Positions 35,454 to 43,065 of a stretch of DNA of 64,000 nt are shown piece after piece (the first letter of the stretch is position 1; the number at the start of each line of letters is the position of its first letter). A program made the position numbers and the translations under genes. The notes below the pieces were generated by a model. The model was not told the origin of the DNA, did not search any database, and saw nothing but the letters and a program-made list of their open reading frames with translations. Origin of the DNA: CAVVKW01 sp963761705 (GTDB lineage: Bacteria > Verrucomicrobiota > Verrucomicrobiia > Chthoniobacterales > JAATET01); contig CAVXHK010000003.1 in assembly GCA_963761705.1 (NCBI GenBank), forward strand, positions 62,001-126,000, given 5' to 3'.

Positions 35454-37494
35454 CCCAAGTTTCTTAACGTAGTCGGGGAAGGGGCATGAAGACAGGGGGT
35501 TGTTTGAAAAGGCACTACAAAGTCGTCAGAGTTTGGCGAAGGTTTTAAGGGGTAAGAAGGAGGCGTTCCAGTCGATGCTCAGTTTCTTGTAAAGGAGGGC
35601 TTGCTCAGGATCTGGCAGGGAAGGTTTGCGGATGTGCAGGACGCGACCGTCTTCCAGGGGGAGGGAGGTGGTGACCAGAGAGTGGGTGGAAAGGAGACGG
35701 CGGAGGGTTTTCCAATCGCGGGTGTCGCCGGAAGCGCGGAGGGTTTCGCGCACCCAGGTCAGGAGGTGGTAGGCGAGCACGGAGATAAAGATGTGGGCGT
35801 CGACGCGGTGTTCGAGTTGGTGGAAGTTGGGGCGCAGACCGAGGGTGCCTTTGAGGCAGGCAAAGCCTTCTTCGGCTTGAAGCAGGACCATGTAGAGGGA
35901 CCAGGTCTGCGGGGCGCTCAGGGATTGGTCGGTTTTGAGGACGTAATCGCCGCAGAGTTCGGTGGTCTGGGCAAGGGTTTGGTCGTGGCGGGTGGCGTGC
36001 AGGGTGCCGTTTTGGTGGGCGAGGGTGTAGAAGCGGGCGACGCGGGGGTGTTTTTTCTGAAGACGTCCGATGGCGCGTTCGATGAGGGCGGGGGCTTTGA
36101 GGTGCCCGCCGAGGATGCGTTGGCGGAGGGCTTCGATGTCGGTCAGGAAACGGGATTCGGCCCGCGAGATCATGGCGATTTCTTTTTCCCGGCGCAGGGC
36201 GCTGCGGCAGAGGATGAGTGAGCTGTCGGCGTCGTCGGGATCGGTGATGGTTTTGACTTCGACGGGATCGGTGGCGGTGCGCCCGGGGATGAGTTCGAAT
36301 CCGTCGGCGGCGAAGTCCGCGGCGTAGCGGATGCGGCTGCCCCGGGTGATGTTGATGAGGTAGCCCAGGCGGCGTTCTTTGAGCAGGGCGAGGTTCTCTT
36401 TGGAGGCGAAGCCGGCATCGAGGATCACGACGGGAGCGAGCCCTGCGTCGTCGGGCAGGGCGAGTCGGTCGAGCATGCGGGCGAGCGTTTTGCTATCGCC
36501 GATGTTGCCCTCGAAGACGTCGTGGGCCAGGGCGAGACCGCGCTCGTCGAAGGTCATGCCGACGGCGACTTGGCGGCAGTCGTTGCGCTTTTGTTTGTTT
36601 TTGCCGTGGCGGGCTTTGGGGTTTTTCGCGCAAACGCCCTCGAAATGGGTGTTGGTCACGTCGTAGAGCACGATGCTGCGTTGAACAGAAAAAAGGTCGG
36701 CTTCGCGCTGACGCAGTGCCGCTTCGATGGTCGCGCGGTGTTTGAAAAGGGCATCGCCGGTGACGTAGAGGCGGTCTTTGGTGCTTTTGGTCACGCGCAA
36801 GTCCAGGAGCTCGGGCAGCGCGGTGCGCCCGGCCCAGTCGATGAGCGCCCATTCGCTGGAGGGTTCGATCAGGCGATTGGCCACCAGGAGTTGGGCGGTG
36901 GCGATTTGGCTGGCATTGAGCCCGGCCTTCTCGAGCAACGGACTGAGCCCGAGCTCGTTCCAGGCGTGAAGCGCCACGATTTGCGGGCCGAGTTCCACGA
37001 CATTTTCCGTGGCTATCCTATCGACCAACACGCCATCGATTTTGCTCGCACTCACCGGGCGCGCGGATTTCGAACGCCCGATGAGTTGCAGAATGCGGGT
37101 CACCCAGGCAGCGGCCTCTTCGGTGAGGTCCGCCGCCAGCAATTGCCCATCGCCGCTGAGGTGGGTTTCCACGGCGCGAGCGATGAGGTGCTTTTCCAAT
37201 TCTGGCAGTTTGGCGTCACCGAGTGATACTATAACCCTTTGACGGGGAAGACCCTCAGCGTTCCGAAAAGACTCGACAAGTTGAAGCAATCCGGTGCCCT
37301 TGACGGTTTTGGTGCGGAAAAACATGCCGCAAGGATGAGACTCACCTCAAAATAATCAAACCAATCTTAAATATTTAGGCACTACAATCCGAACTTCCGC
37401 TGTGCCCGCGTTGATTATCAACGTGTTACAAATCGCGTTATCGCAAAATTGGGCGATTTTCGCTGACTATGAGTTATCGAATAAGAAACTTGGG
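35454..37494 (-). mobile_element. IS1634-like insertion sequence
   Basis: Ends are 13-bp perfect inverted repeats CCCAAGTTTCTTA (35454-35466) and TAAGAAACTTGGG (37482-37494), flanked by TTAG at 35450-35453 and 37495-37498, a 4-bp target duplication. Total length is 2041 bp with one transposase gene on the minus strand. An 11-bp direct repeat AGGCACTACAA (35510-35520 and 37377-37387) lies inside both ends, perhaps a transposase-binding site. Its left copy of the duplication contains the TAG stop of the PBP gene, which the insertion thus leaves unchanged. Intact ends and an intact gene suggest recent movement. Confidence 0.88.
35526..37325 (-). CDS. IS1634-family DDE transposase
   Basis: A 599-residue transposase of the IS4 superfamily, IS1634 group: N-terminal region MFFRTKTVKGTGLLQLVESF and RVIVSLGD, first catalytic Asp in IVLYDVTNTHFEG, second in VVILDAGFASKENLALL, the DYVLKTDQSL segment, and a C-terminal region LRPNFHQLEHRVDAHIFIS carrying the Glu-region helix. 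Length is typical and no frameshift is present, in contrast to several chromosomal genes nearby. It is transcribed opposite to the PBP gene and lies within the inverted repeats at 35454 and 37494. Confidence 0.93.
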   Translation of the reverse strand: MFFRTKTVKGTGLLQLVESFRNAEGLPRQRVIVSLGDAKLPELEKHLIARAVETHLSGDGQLLAADLTEEAAAWVTRILQLIGRSKSARPVSASKIDGVLVDRIATENVVELGPQIVALHAWNELGLSPLLEKAGLNASQIATAQLLVANRLIEPSSEWALIDWAGRTALPELLDLRVTKSTKDRLYVTGDALFKHRATIEAALRQREADLFSVQRSIVLYDVTNTHFEGVCAKNPKARHGKNKQKRNDCRQVAVGMTFDERGLALAHDVFEGNIGDSKTLARMLDRLALPDDAGLAPVVILDAGFASKENLALLKERRLGYLINITRGSRIRYAADFAADGFELIPGRTATDPVEVKTITDPDDADSSLILCRSALRREKEIAMISRAESRFLTDIEALRQRILGGHLKAPALIERAIGRLQKKHPRVARFYTLAHQNGTLHATRHDQTLAQTTELCGDYVLKTDQSLSAPQTWSLYMVLLQAEEGFACLKGTLGLRPNFHQLEHRVDAHIFISVLAYHLLTWVRETLRASGDTRDWKTLRRLLSTHSLVTTSLPLEDGRVLHIRKPSLPDPEQALLYKKLSIDWNASFLPLKTFAKL

Positions 37495-37583
37495 TTAGGG
37501 GGGGACGCGCTGTGTCTGCCGCCGCGTCACCCGGCCCAGACCTGCCCAGCAGCTCCGCAACACCTGATCGAAACCGGCACTGG

Positions 37584-38375
37584 TCAGGCGTGCGTCAGGT
37601 CGAAGGTGGCGATCTGCTCCAGGATGACGTCGGCCATCGTTGGCTCCGTCCCGATAGCGCTGGCGTAATAGAGGGTTCGCTCGCGGAGGTGATGGGGATT
37701 TTTGCGGAAGACTTCGCGCTGGCTGGCGGCGGGTTGGCCTTCTTCCTCGGTCCCGAGCATGACGGGGATGTCCTGGTAGCTGTGGAGGCCGTCGGCGATG
37801 AAGAACGGGACGACGACGACGTTCGGGCGGGTCGTCAATTTTTCCCAATCCGAGATGAGGGGCGGCTCTTCCATGTAGGTCGCGAGGACTTCGCCGTAGA
37901 GGCCAAGTTCGCCGATCCAGCGGACCTGATCCTTGGCGGCTTTGGCGGAGTTGTCGTTGAGGCTGGTGCCGTGGCCGACGATGAGGAGGCTGGTGTCGGC
38001 GGGGTCGACCCCGGGCGCGGTTTGGCGGGCGCGGCGCAGGATGACATCGGTCATCGACGGATGGCTGCCGACGGGCTCGCAGTATTTGAGCGTGCGGGTG
38101 CCGCGCTTCGTGAGCGGACCGTCGAGACCGAGCTCGCGGGGGATGACCGTCTGGGTGAAATAGCCTTCGCTGATGAAGTTCGGAACGAGGTAAACGTCGT
38201 CGCTCTCGACCATGCGGAGGACTTCGCGGAAGGAGGGCTCCTCTTTCCAGAAGGTCGAGACAACCTCGCCGAAGATGCCGAGGGATCGGATCGAGGCGGC
38301 GTGATCGTGGGTCGAAGCGCTGGAGTCGGGGTTGAGCGTGGAGCCGTGGCCGATGAGGACGAGGGCACTGTTCAT
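37584..38375 (-). CDS. Sirohydrochlorin chelatase-like (CbiX) protein, two-domain
   Basis: The ATG at 38375 gives MNSALVLIGHGST, the usual beginning; an in-frame ATG at 38420 would add 15 unlikely residues. The protein has two tandem chelatase domains, each starting with a GHG motif (LIGHGSTLNPD and IVGHGTSLNDN), and related tails (YLVPNFISEGYFT, VVVPFFIADGLHS). Family members insert Co or Fe/Ni into sirohydrochlorin for cobalamin, siroheme or F430; duplicated forms are common. No other tetrapyrrole gene is nearby. The gene ends 85 bp from the IS, whose insertion separates it from the PBP gene it originally converged on. Confidence 0.87.
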   Translation of the reverse strand: MNSALVLIGHGSTLNPDSSASTHDHAASIRSLGIFGEVVSTFWKEEPSFREVLRMVESDDVYLVPNFISEGYFTQTVIPRELGLDGPLTKRGTRTLKYCEPVGSHPSMTDVILRRARQTAPGVDPADTSLLIVGHGTSLNDNSAKAAKDQVRWIGELGLYGEVLATYMEEPPLISDWEKLTTRPNVVVVPFFIADGLHSYQDIPVMLGTEEEGQPAASQREVFRKNPHHLRERTLYYASAIGTEPTMADVILEQIATFDLTHA

Positions 38376-38418
38376 TTTCGAGTGGGGCGAGGTGGGCGGT
38401 TCGTGTAGTTCGATGGTC

Positions 38419-38988
38419 ATGTCGGTTTGCTCAGATAGATGGATTCGTCGGATGGCTCAGGAAAACGGGATGATCGAGCCGTTCTCCGCGACCCAGGTGA
38501 GGCACGACGAGGCGGGCGGGCGGCTGATCAGTTACGGACTCTCGAGTTATGGTTACGATCTGCGGGTGTCTTCGGAGTTCAAGGTTTTCACGAACGTTTA
38601 CAACACCGTTGTTGATCCGAAAGCCTTCGATGACCGCTCGTTTGTCGACATGGACACGGAGATTTGCATCGTGCCGCCGAACTCTTTCGCTCTCGCTCGG
38701 AGCGTCGAATATTTCCGGATCCCTCGGGACGTGCTCACGATCTGCGTGGGGAAATCGACCTACGCTCGGTGTGGTATCATCGTGAACGTGACGCCGTTCG
38801 AACCGGAGTGGGAGGGGCACGTAACGCTGGAGATCTCGAACACGACGCCGCTCCCGGCGAAGATTTACGCAAACGAAGGCCTGGCGCAGGTGGTGTTCTT
38901 TCAGGGCGACGAGGTTTGCGAGACGAGCTACGCGGACCGCGGTGGCAAATACATGAAGCAGCGCGGGATCACGATCCCGCGGATGTGA
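38419..38988 (+). CDS. dcd: dCTP deaminase
   Basis: The ATG at 38419 gives MSVCSDRWIRRM, which aligns with the SDKWI start of alphaproteobacterial-type Dcd. Key motifs: ISYGLSSYGYDLRVS, PNSFALARSVEYFRIP, CVGKSTYARCGIIVNVTPF with the catalytic-site Arg/Ser/Lys set, EPEWEGHVTLEISNTTPLPA containing the catalytic Glu, and the C-terminal DRGGKYMKQRGITIPRM that closes the trimer active site. It deaminates dCTP to dUTP for dTMP synthesis. The gene diverges from cbiX with little room for a promoter if the shorter cbiX start is correct (43 bp). Confidence 0.95.
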   Translation: MSVCSDRWIRRMAQENGMIEPFSATQVRHDEAGGRLISYGLSSYGYDLRVSSEFKVFTNVYNTVVDPKAFDDRSFVDMDTEICIVPPNSFALARSVEYFRIPRDVLTICVGKSTYARCGIIVNVTPFEPEWEGHVTLEISNTTPLPAKIYANEGLAQVVFFQGDEVCETSYADRGGKYMKQRGITIPRM

Positions 38989-39163
38989 CCGACGATCTCG
39001 GTAATCTGGGCCTTTTTCACGCCCGGGAATCCGGACGAGATCGAAGCACGGATGAATTGATTTAAGTTTTCGATGAAATTCCGGGCGTGATTCGTCAAAC
39101 GCCGTCCTGAGCAGCGAACTCTGCCGCTCGCGTTGGAACGAGATGTCGGGGAATCCGCGGCGA

Positions 39164-39640
39164 CTAAACGTCCTCCGTTTCGTCGTCATCGTTGTCGGAA
39201 TTGCCCTCCTTAATGTTGGCGAGGACTTCGGACATGTCTTCGACCTCGGCCCAGACGTCTTCGCTCACGTAGATGCTGGCTTTTTGCTGGCAGGCGAGGG
39301 CGATGCAGTCGCTGGGACGGGCGTCGAGTTCGATGATCTTGCGCTGCTGGATTTCGTTTTCGGCGGTGATGATGAGCCGACCGAAATAGGTGCCGTTCTT
39401 GAGATCGTTGATGATGACGCGCTCGACTTTTGCTCCGACGGCGGAGAGCAGGAGCGCCATGAGGTCGTGGGTGAGCGGGCGCTCCTTCGATTGGCCGCTC
39501 ATGAACATGCCGATGGCGCTGCCAACGGTCGGATCGACGTAGATGACGAAGATCTTGTCGTCATTCCCGATGAAAACGGCGCACCCACTGCCGGTGGGGA
39601 TCAGCGCTTTGACGCGCACTTCAACGACCGATTTGCTCAT
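39164..39640 (-). CDS. Bifunctional nuclease domain (BFN/DUF151) protein
   Basis: A 158-residue protein with a BFN domain: IPTGSGCAVFIGNDDKIFVIYVD, shortened here to the FIGNDDKIFVIYVD core, ERPLTHDLMALLLSAVGAKV, VIINDLKNGTYFGRLII, and the signature LDARPSDCIALACQQKASIYV. The C-terminal tail is strongly acidic (SDNDDDETED). Its start overlaps the stop of the gamma-carbonic-anhydrase-like gene (ATGA). The family is widespread in Verrucomicrobia, Bacteroidetes and plants; nuclease activity has been reported for some members, but the role in bacteria is not settled. Confidence 0.9.
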   Translation of the reverse strand: MSKSVVEVRVKALIPTGSGCAVFIGNDDKIFVIYVDPTVGSAIGMFMSGQSKERPLTHDLMALLLSAVGAKVERVIINDLKNGTYFGRLIITAENEIQQRKIIELDARPSDCIALACQQKASIYVSEDVWAEVEDMSEVLANIKEGNSDNDDDETEDV

Positions 39641-40194
39641 GATGACAGCTTAGCAGCGGAAGGCTCCCGGGGAAAGTCGGCGAGGTAACGACGGGAGAGC
39701 GTGACGTAGCGCTCGGCCCAGACGCGGATGCCCGCTTGCTCTTCGTCAGAAAGCGGGCGGACGACCTTCGCGGGTGAGCCGAGGACGAGAGAGCCGGGCG
39801 GGATCTGCGTGTGACCGGTGACGGTCGAATTTGCGCCGACGATCGACCGCGCACCGATGCGCGCTCCGTCGAGAATCACCGCGCCCATGCCGATGAGGAC
39901 TTCGTCCTCGATCGTGCAGGCGTGGATGGTGGCCTGATGACCGACGGTGACCCATTCGCCGATGATCGCCGGGCGGTCGTCGGCGACGTGGACGACGGAG
40001 CCGTCCTGGACGTTCGAGTATGCACCGATGCGAATTGGCGCGATGTCGCCGCGGAGCGAGCACTGCGGCCAGACACTGACTTGCTCGCCGATCTCGACGT
40101 CGCCGTGGATGAAGGTCTGCGGCGCGATGAAGGCGGATGCAGCGATGAAGGGCCGACGGTCGAGGAATTGGTTGATCTGATCTTCGAATTTCAC
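39637..40194 (-). CDS. Gamma carbonic anhydrase-like left-handed beta-helix protein
   Basis: A GTG start at 40194 gives MKFEDQINQFLDRRP; a longer frame to 40284 adds non-family sequence. The protein is a hexapeptide-repeat trimer subunit: AFIAPQTFIHGDVEIGEQVSVWPQCSLRGD (core GDVEIGEQVSVWPQ), VQDGSVVHVADDRPAIIG, VGHQATIHACTIED, GMGAVILDGARIG and STVTGHTQIPPGSLVLGSPA. The three zinc-site histidines (VHV, GHQATIH) are present. It belongs to the YrdA/PaaY group of gamma-CA-like proteins, some of which hydrolyse CoA esters or lack carbonic anhydrase activity. It is co-transcribed with the BFN gene. Confidence 0.9.
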   Translation of the reverse strand: MKFEDQINQFLDRRPFIAASAFIAPQTFIHGDVEIGEQVSVWPQCSLRGDIAPIRIGAYSNVQDGSVVHVADDRPAIIGEWVTVGHQATIHACTIEDEVLIGMGAVILDGARIGARSIVGANSTVTGHTQIPPGSLVLGSPAKVVRPLSDEEQAGIRVWAERYVTLSRRYLADFPREPSAAKLSS

Positions 40195-40277
40195 GGGTGC
40201 CACGCTAACACCCAGGCGGCGAAAGGTCTCGCGCCGGTCGGGTTTCCAAAAAACTTTTAAAAAGATTGAACGCGAAG

Positions 40278-40307
40278 TTGACACCCAGCGGGATTTTCAA
40301 CTAGGAT
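40278..40307 (+). promoter_or_regulatory. Sigma-70 promoter of HU gene
   Basis: A perfect -35 box TTGACA (40278-40283) and a -10-like TAGGAT (40302-40307) are separated by 18 bp and lie 41 bp before the HU start codon. It is one of the few consensus-like housekeeping promoters visible in the window, consistent with strong HU expression. Confidence 0.7.
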
Positions 40308-40347
40308 CACAATCACCTTCAAGCGAAGGATTCCCAAGACTTTCCAA

Positions 40348-40623
40348 ATGAATAAAGTAGAACTTATCGAAGCCGTTCAGAAAAACCTCGGCAAGGAAAC
40401 CAGCAAAGCCGAAGCCGAGCGCGCAGTCGCTGCCGTGATCGACTCGATCAAGGTCGGTGTGAAAAAGACGAAAGTTGTGCAGCTCGTTGGTTTCGGAACG
40501 TTCAAGGTTGCCGCCCGCAAGGCCCGCATGGGTGTTAACCCGAAGACCGGCGACAAAATCAAGATCAAGGCATCGAAAAGCGTCAAGTTTACGGCCGGCA
40601 AGGCATTCAAAGAACTGCTGTAA
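40348..40623 (+). CDS. HU family DNA-binding protein
   Basis: A 91-residue histone-like protein: MNKVELIEAVQKNLG start, AERAVAAVIDSIKVGVKK helix, VQLVGFGTFKVAARKARMG saddle, the DNA-binding arm signature GVNPKTGDKIKIKASKS and the final KFTAGKAFKELL. It binds and bends DNA without sequence specificity. It is a single-gene unit with its own promoter upstream and a strong hairpin terminator 34 bp downstream. Lower-GC, lysine-rich codon content contrasts with neighbours, as expected for a highly expressed gene. Confidence 0.97.
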   Translation: MNKVELIEAVQKNLGKETSKAEAERAVAAVIDSIKVGVKKTKVVQLVGFGTFKVAARKARMGVNPKTGDKIKIKASKSVKFTAGKAFKELL

Positions 40624-40656
40624 GACTTTTCCCCTGGCGGATTTCCCCCCCGCACC

Positions 40657-40697
40657 GAGAAAACCCGTTTGGCCATTTGGGCCTAACGGGTTTTCTC
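40657..40697 (+). terminator. Strong intrinsic terminator after HU gene
   Basis: Perfect 13-bp arms GAGAAAACCCGTT (40657-40669) and AACGGGTTTTCTC (40685-40697), with a nested GGCC/GGCC inner stem. The right arm contains a T tract (GGGTTTTCTC), giving Rho-independent geometry; the A tract on the left arm would allow bidirectional function. Confidence 0.88.
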
Positions 40698-40921
40698 ACG
40701 TTTTGGCGGCGCGTTTGTCGGCTGGGAAAACCGCGCTGCCGGGTTTTCGGGGCTGTTTCGCTGGGGGGGCGCGTAGGCTTCAGGTGAAGACTCGCCGCTC
40801 GTCGACCGCACGCACTCCGTCCTTGAAGTGGGAACGCAGTGGCGCGCTTTCCCTGCCATTTTCGGCGATGGATGGCTGACGCCATGGTTGATTGATCAGG
40901 ATCCCGGCGTATGGTGCGCGC

Positions 40922-41476
40922 GTGGTAAGAGTTGTCGGTATCTTGGTAGCAGTTTGGGCACTGGCGGCGGGAGTCATTTGGCTCGTGCGGGCGGAGCGTC
41001 CGACTCCGGCTAAGATCGATGCCTACCTCGAAGCGAACCCGATCGGGGGACTTGAGCCTGGGGAACGGGCGCAAGTTATTGAGGTAATGGCTTCGAAGGT
41101 GAATCGGCTGGAGTTCGATGATCGGCGGGAACTTCAGCGGACCGAGCGCGCCCGGGATTTTTTCGAGGCGATGACCGACGAGGAGCAGAGTCGTTACCTC
41201 GATCTGACTCTGCCTGAGGGCTTCAAGCAGGTGATGCTGGCGCTCAATAAGATGACGCCGGAGAAGCGGAAGAATCTGGTCGAGCGGGCGTTGGAGAACA
41301 TCGAGAACGGCGGACCGCCGGAAGAAGCGGATCGTCCGCCGGTGGACGATGCGATGATGCAGAAGATTGTGGCGCAGGGGATGACGTCGTTTTACGAGGA
41401 TGCGAACGCGGAGGTGAAAATGGATTTTGCGCCGGTTATTGAACAGATCCAGCAGTCGCTGCGTTTCCGGAACTAG
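40922..41476 (+). CDS. Membrane-anchored hypothetical protein
   Basis: I do not recognise a named family. A GTG at 40922 gives MVRVVGILVAVWALAAGVIWLVRA, a single N-terminal TM; TTG at 40892 would add ten residues. The rest is an extracytoplasmic, helix-rich region with charged heptad-like stretches: MTDEEQSRYLDLTLPEGFKQ, MLALNKMTPEKRKNLVERAL and FYEDANAEVKMDFAPVIEQI. The pattern MTDEEQ...MTPEKRKNLVERAL resembles small periplasmic helical proteins often seen beside pilin genes in Verrucomicrobia. It is followed 15 bp later by a pseudopilin gene. The 297 bp between the HU stop and this start contain only the HU terminator and no other recognised signal. Confidence 0.72.
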   Translation: MVRVVGILVAVWALAAGVIWLVRAERPTPAKIDAYLEANPIGGLEPGERAQVIEVMASKVNRLEFDDRRELQRTERARDFFEAMTDEEQSRYLDLTLPEGFKQVMLALNKMTPEKRKNLVERALENIENGGPPEEADRPPVDDAMMQKIVAQGMTSFYEDANAEVKMDFAPVIEQIQQSLRFRN

Positions 41477-41491
41477 GTCTGACTGTTCACC

Positions 41492-42079
41492 ATGGAGGGC
41501 ACGAAGAGCTGGGGGGGAATGCAAGTCAAGCGCCCGAATTTTTCTCCTTCTCTTACACCGACGAGGTGTGGGGGATTTTCGATGGTCGAGTTGCTGGTCG
41601 TTCTGGCGGTAGTGGCGATGCTGGCGGCTTTGATCGTTCCGGTCGTCGCAAAGTCGATGGAAAGGGGCCGGACGGCGGCTTGCCTGGGAAATTTGCGCCA
41701 ACTCGGAGTGGCTTTGAACGTCTACCTCGGCGAGCATAATCTCACGATGCCGACGCTGGCCGTGGGGCGACCGGGTAACGGTGGTCGGCAGGAGACGATC
41801 AACACGGTGCTCGCGGACTACACGGACAAGGCGCAGATCTTTCAATGCCCATCCGATCCCGGGATTTGGGAGGAGACGGGGACAAGCTATTTTTGGAATC
41901 CGACGTTGAACGGTCAGCGGGCGACGGCGCTGGACTTTCTCGGGATCACCGATTCGGCGATTCGGATTCCGGTGCTGGCGGACAAGGAAGGTTGGCACCG
42001 CGGGGGCGGGCCAGAGGTGAACATCCTTTATGCCGACGGGCACGTTACGAATGGCTTAAACCTGTCAGCGGAGAATTGA
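41492..42079 (+). CDS. Type IV pilin/pseudopilin-like protein
   Basis: Prepilin leader ending in a glycine followed by FSMVELLVVLAVVAMLAALIVPVV, the N-methylated hydrophobic helix with the conserved Glu5. A start at 41492 gives a 29-residue leader; an internal ATG at 41519, preceded by a G-rich stretch, gives a shorter one. The globular part has ACLGNLRQLGVALNVYLGEH and ends with VNILYADGHVTNGLN, the C-terminal DGH motif common to the very expanded pilin-like families of Verrucomicrobia and Planctomycetes. It is upstream of an ABC transporter by 4 bp; functional linkage is uncertain. Confidence 0.88.
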   Translation: MEGTKSWGGMQVKRPNFSPSLTPTRCGGFSMVELLVVLAVVAMLAALIVPVVAKSMERGRTAACLGNLRQLGVALNVYLGEHNLTMPTLAVGRPGNGGRQETINTVLADYTDKAQIFQCPSDPGIWEETGTSYFWNPTLNGQRATALDFLGITDSAIRIPVLADKEGWHRGGGPEVNILYADGHVTNGLNLSAEN

Positions 42080-42083
42080 CGAG

Positions 42084-42965
42084 ATGCTGAGGATCGATGG
42101 GATTACCAAGACCTTCAAGGGTCGGGTGGCTTTACACCCGCTGTCGCTGGAGGTCGCTCGTGGCGAGATCTTCGGGCTGCTGGGACACAACGGGGCGGGA
42201 AAGAGCACAACTTTCGGGATGACGCTGGGGCAGGTGCGACCGGACGCAGGGGAAGTCTGGATCGACGGGATTTCGGTGCAGCGGGATCGTAGCCGTGCGT
42301 TGGCGCGGGTCGGGGCCATCTTCGAAACGCCGTCGTTCTACGATTACCTGAGCGGGTGGGAGAATCTGCGGATGCTGGTGGCTTACACGACAGCCGTCTC
42401 CGAGGCGCGAACGCGGGAGGTGGTGGACTTGGTGGGAATGACGGAACGGATCGGGGACAAGGTGCGGGTCTACAGCCACGGGATGCGACAGAGGCTAGCA
42501 TTGGCGCAGGCGTTGTTGCCCGAGCCAGAGTTTATCCTGTTGGACGAGCCGAGCGAGGGATTGGATCCGGAGGGAATCGAGGAGATGCGTCGGCTGATTC
42601 TGCGTTTGCGGGACGAACGAGGTCTGACGGTGATGCTGTCGTCGCACCTGCTTTCGGAGGTGGAGCTCCTGTGTGATCGGGTGGCGATTCTGAATCAGGG
42701 TCGGCTGGTCTTTTGCGGAAAATGGAAAGAAAGTGCGGAGGCGCAGCGGAGGGTGCGATTCGACGTGGATAAATGGGCGGTGGCCGGGGCTTTGCTCGAA
42801 ACGGCGGGGGGCGTTCTGGAACCGGATGGCGTCGTGATTTTGCCGGAGACGGTGGAGGTCGCGGACTTGGTCTGGGAAATGGTGCGGGCCGGCGTGCGGG
42901 TGAGCGGGGTGCAGCCGGTGCGGTTGTCGCTGGAAGACTTTTATCTGGGGAGGTTGCGGGCGTGA
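42084..42965 (+). CDS. ABC transporter ATP-binding protein (ABC-2 type exporter)
   Basis: A 293-residue ATPase of the CcmA/NatA class: Walker A GHNGAGKSTT, signature YSHGMRQRLALAQAL, Walker B EFILLDEPSEGLDP, and the H-loop in VMLSSHLLSEVELLCDRV. The downstream C-terminal extension (ILPETVEVADLVWEMVRAGVRVSGV) is the regulatory domain usual in drug/Na exporters. The cognate permease follows after a 100-bp gap containing a hairpin. The substrate cannot be inferred. Confidence 0.94.
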   Translation: MLRIDGITKTFKGRVALHPLSLEVARGEIFGLLGHNGAGKSTTFGMTLGQVRPDAGEVWIDGISVQRDRSRALARVGAIFETPSFYDYLSGWENLRMLVAYTTAVSEARTREVVDLVGMTERIGDKVRVYSHGMRQRLALAQALLPEPEFILLDEPSEGLDPEGIEEMRRLILRLRDERGLTVMLSSHLLSEVELLCDRVAILNQGRLVFCGKWKESAEAQRRVRFDVDKWAVAGALLETAGGVLEPDGVVILPETVEVADLVWEMVRAGVRVSGVQPVRLSLEDFYLGRLRA

Positions 42966-42991
42966 TGCGAAGGTTCGTGCTCCAGAAACGA

Positions 42992-43033
42992 CCGGCTGGA
43001 GGCCGATATCCCGCATTGTCGGCTTCCAGCTGG
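42992..43033. other. Hairpin between ABC ATPase and permease genes
   Basis: CCGGCTGGAGGCCGA (42992-43006) and TCGGCTTCCAGCTGG (43019-43033) pair over 15 bp with two G-U wobbles and a 12-base loop. No T tract follows, so it is not a clear terminator. It resembles a REP-type element and could tune the ratio of ATPase to permease, or stabilise the upstream mRNA. Confidence 0.6.
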
Positions 43034-43065
43034 ATCAGGATTCTAGAACGTTTGGACCGAGCGAC

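Noticed and set aside
36280..36310. GGTTCGAATCC-like tRNA T-arm pattern (GAGTTCGAATCCG)
   Set aside because: It lies inside the transposase coding sequence and no acceptor stem or anticodon arm can be built around it.
38418..38421. Overlapping divergent start codons of cbiX and dcd in a CATG palindrome
   Set aside because: The cbiX ATG at 38420 gives a poor N-terminus; the internal ATG at 38375 matches the family start, so the starts probably do not overlap.
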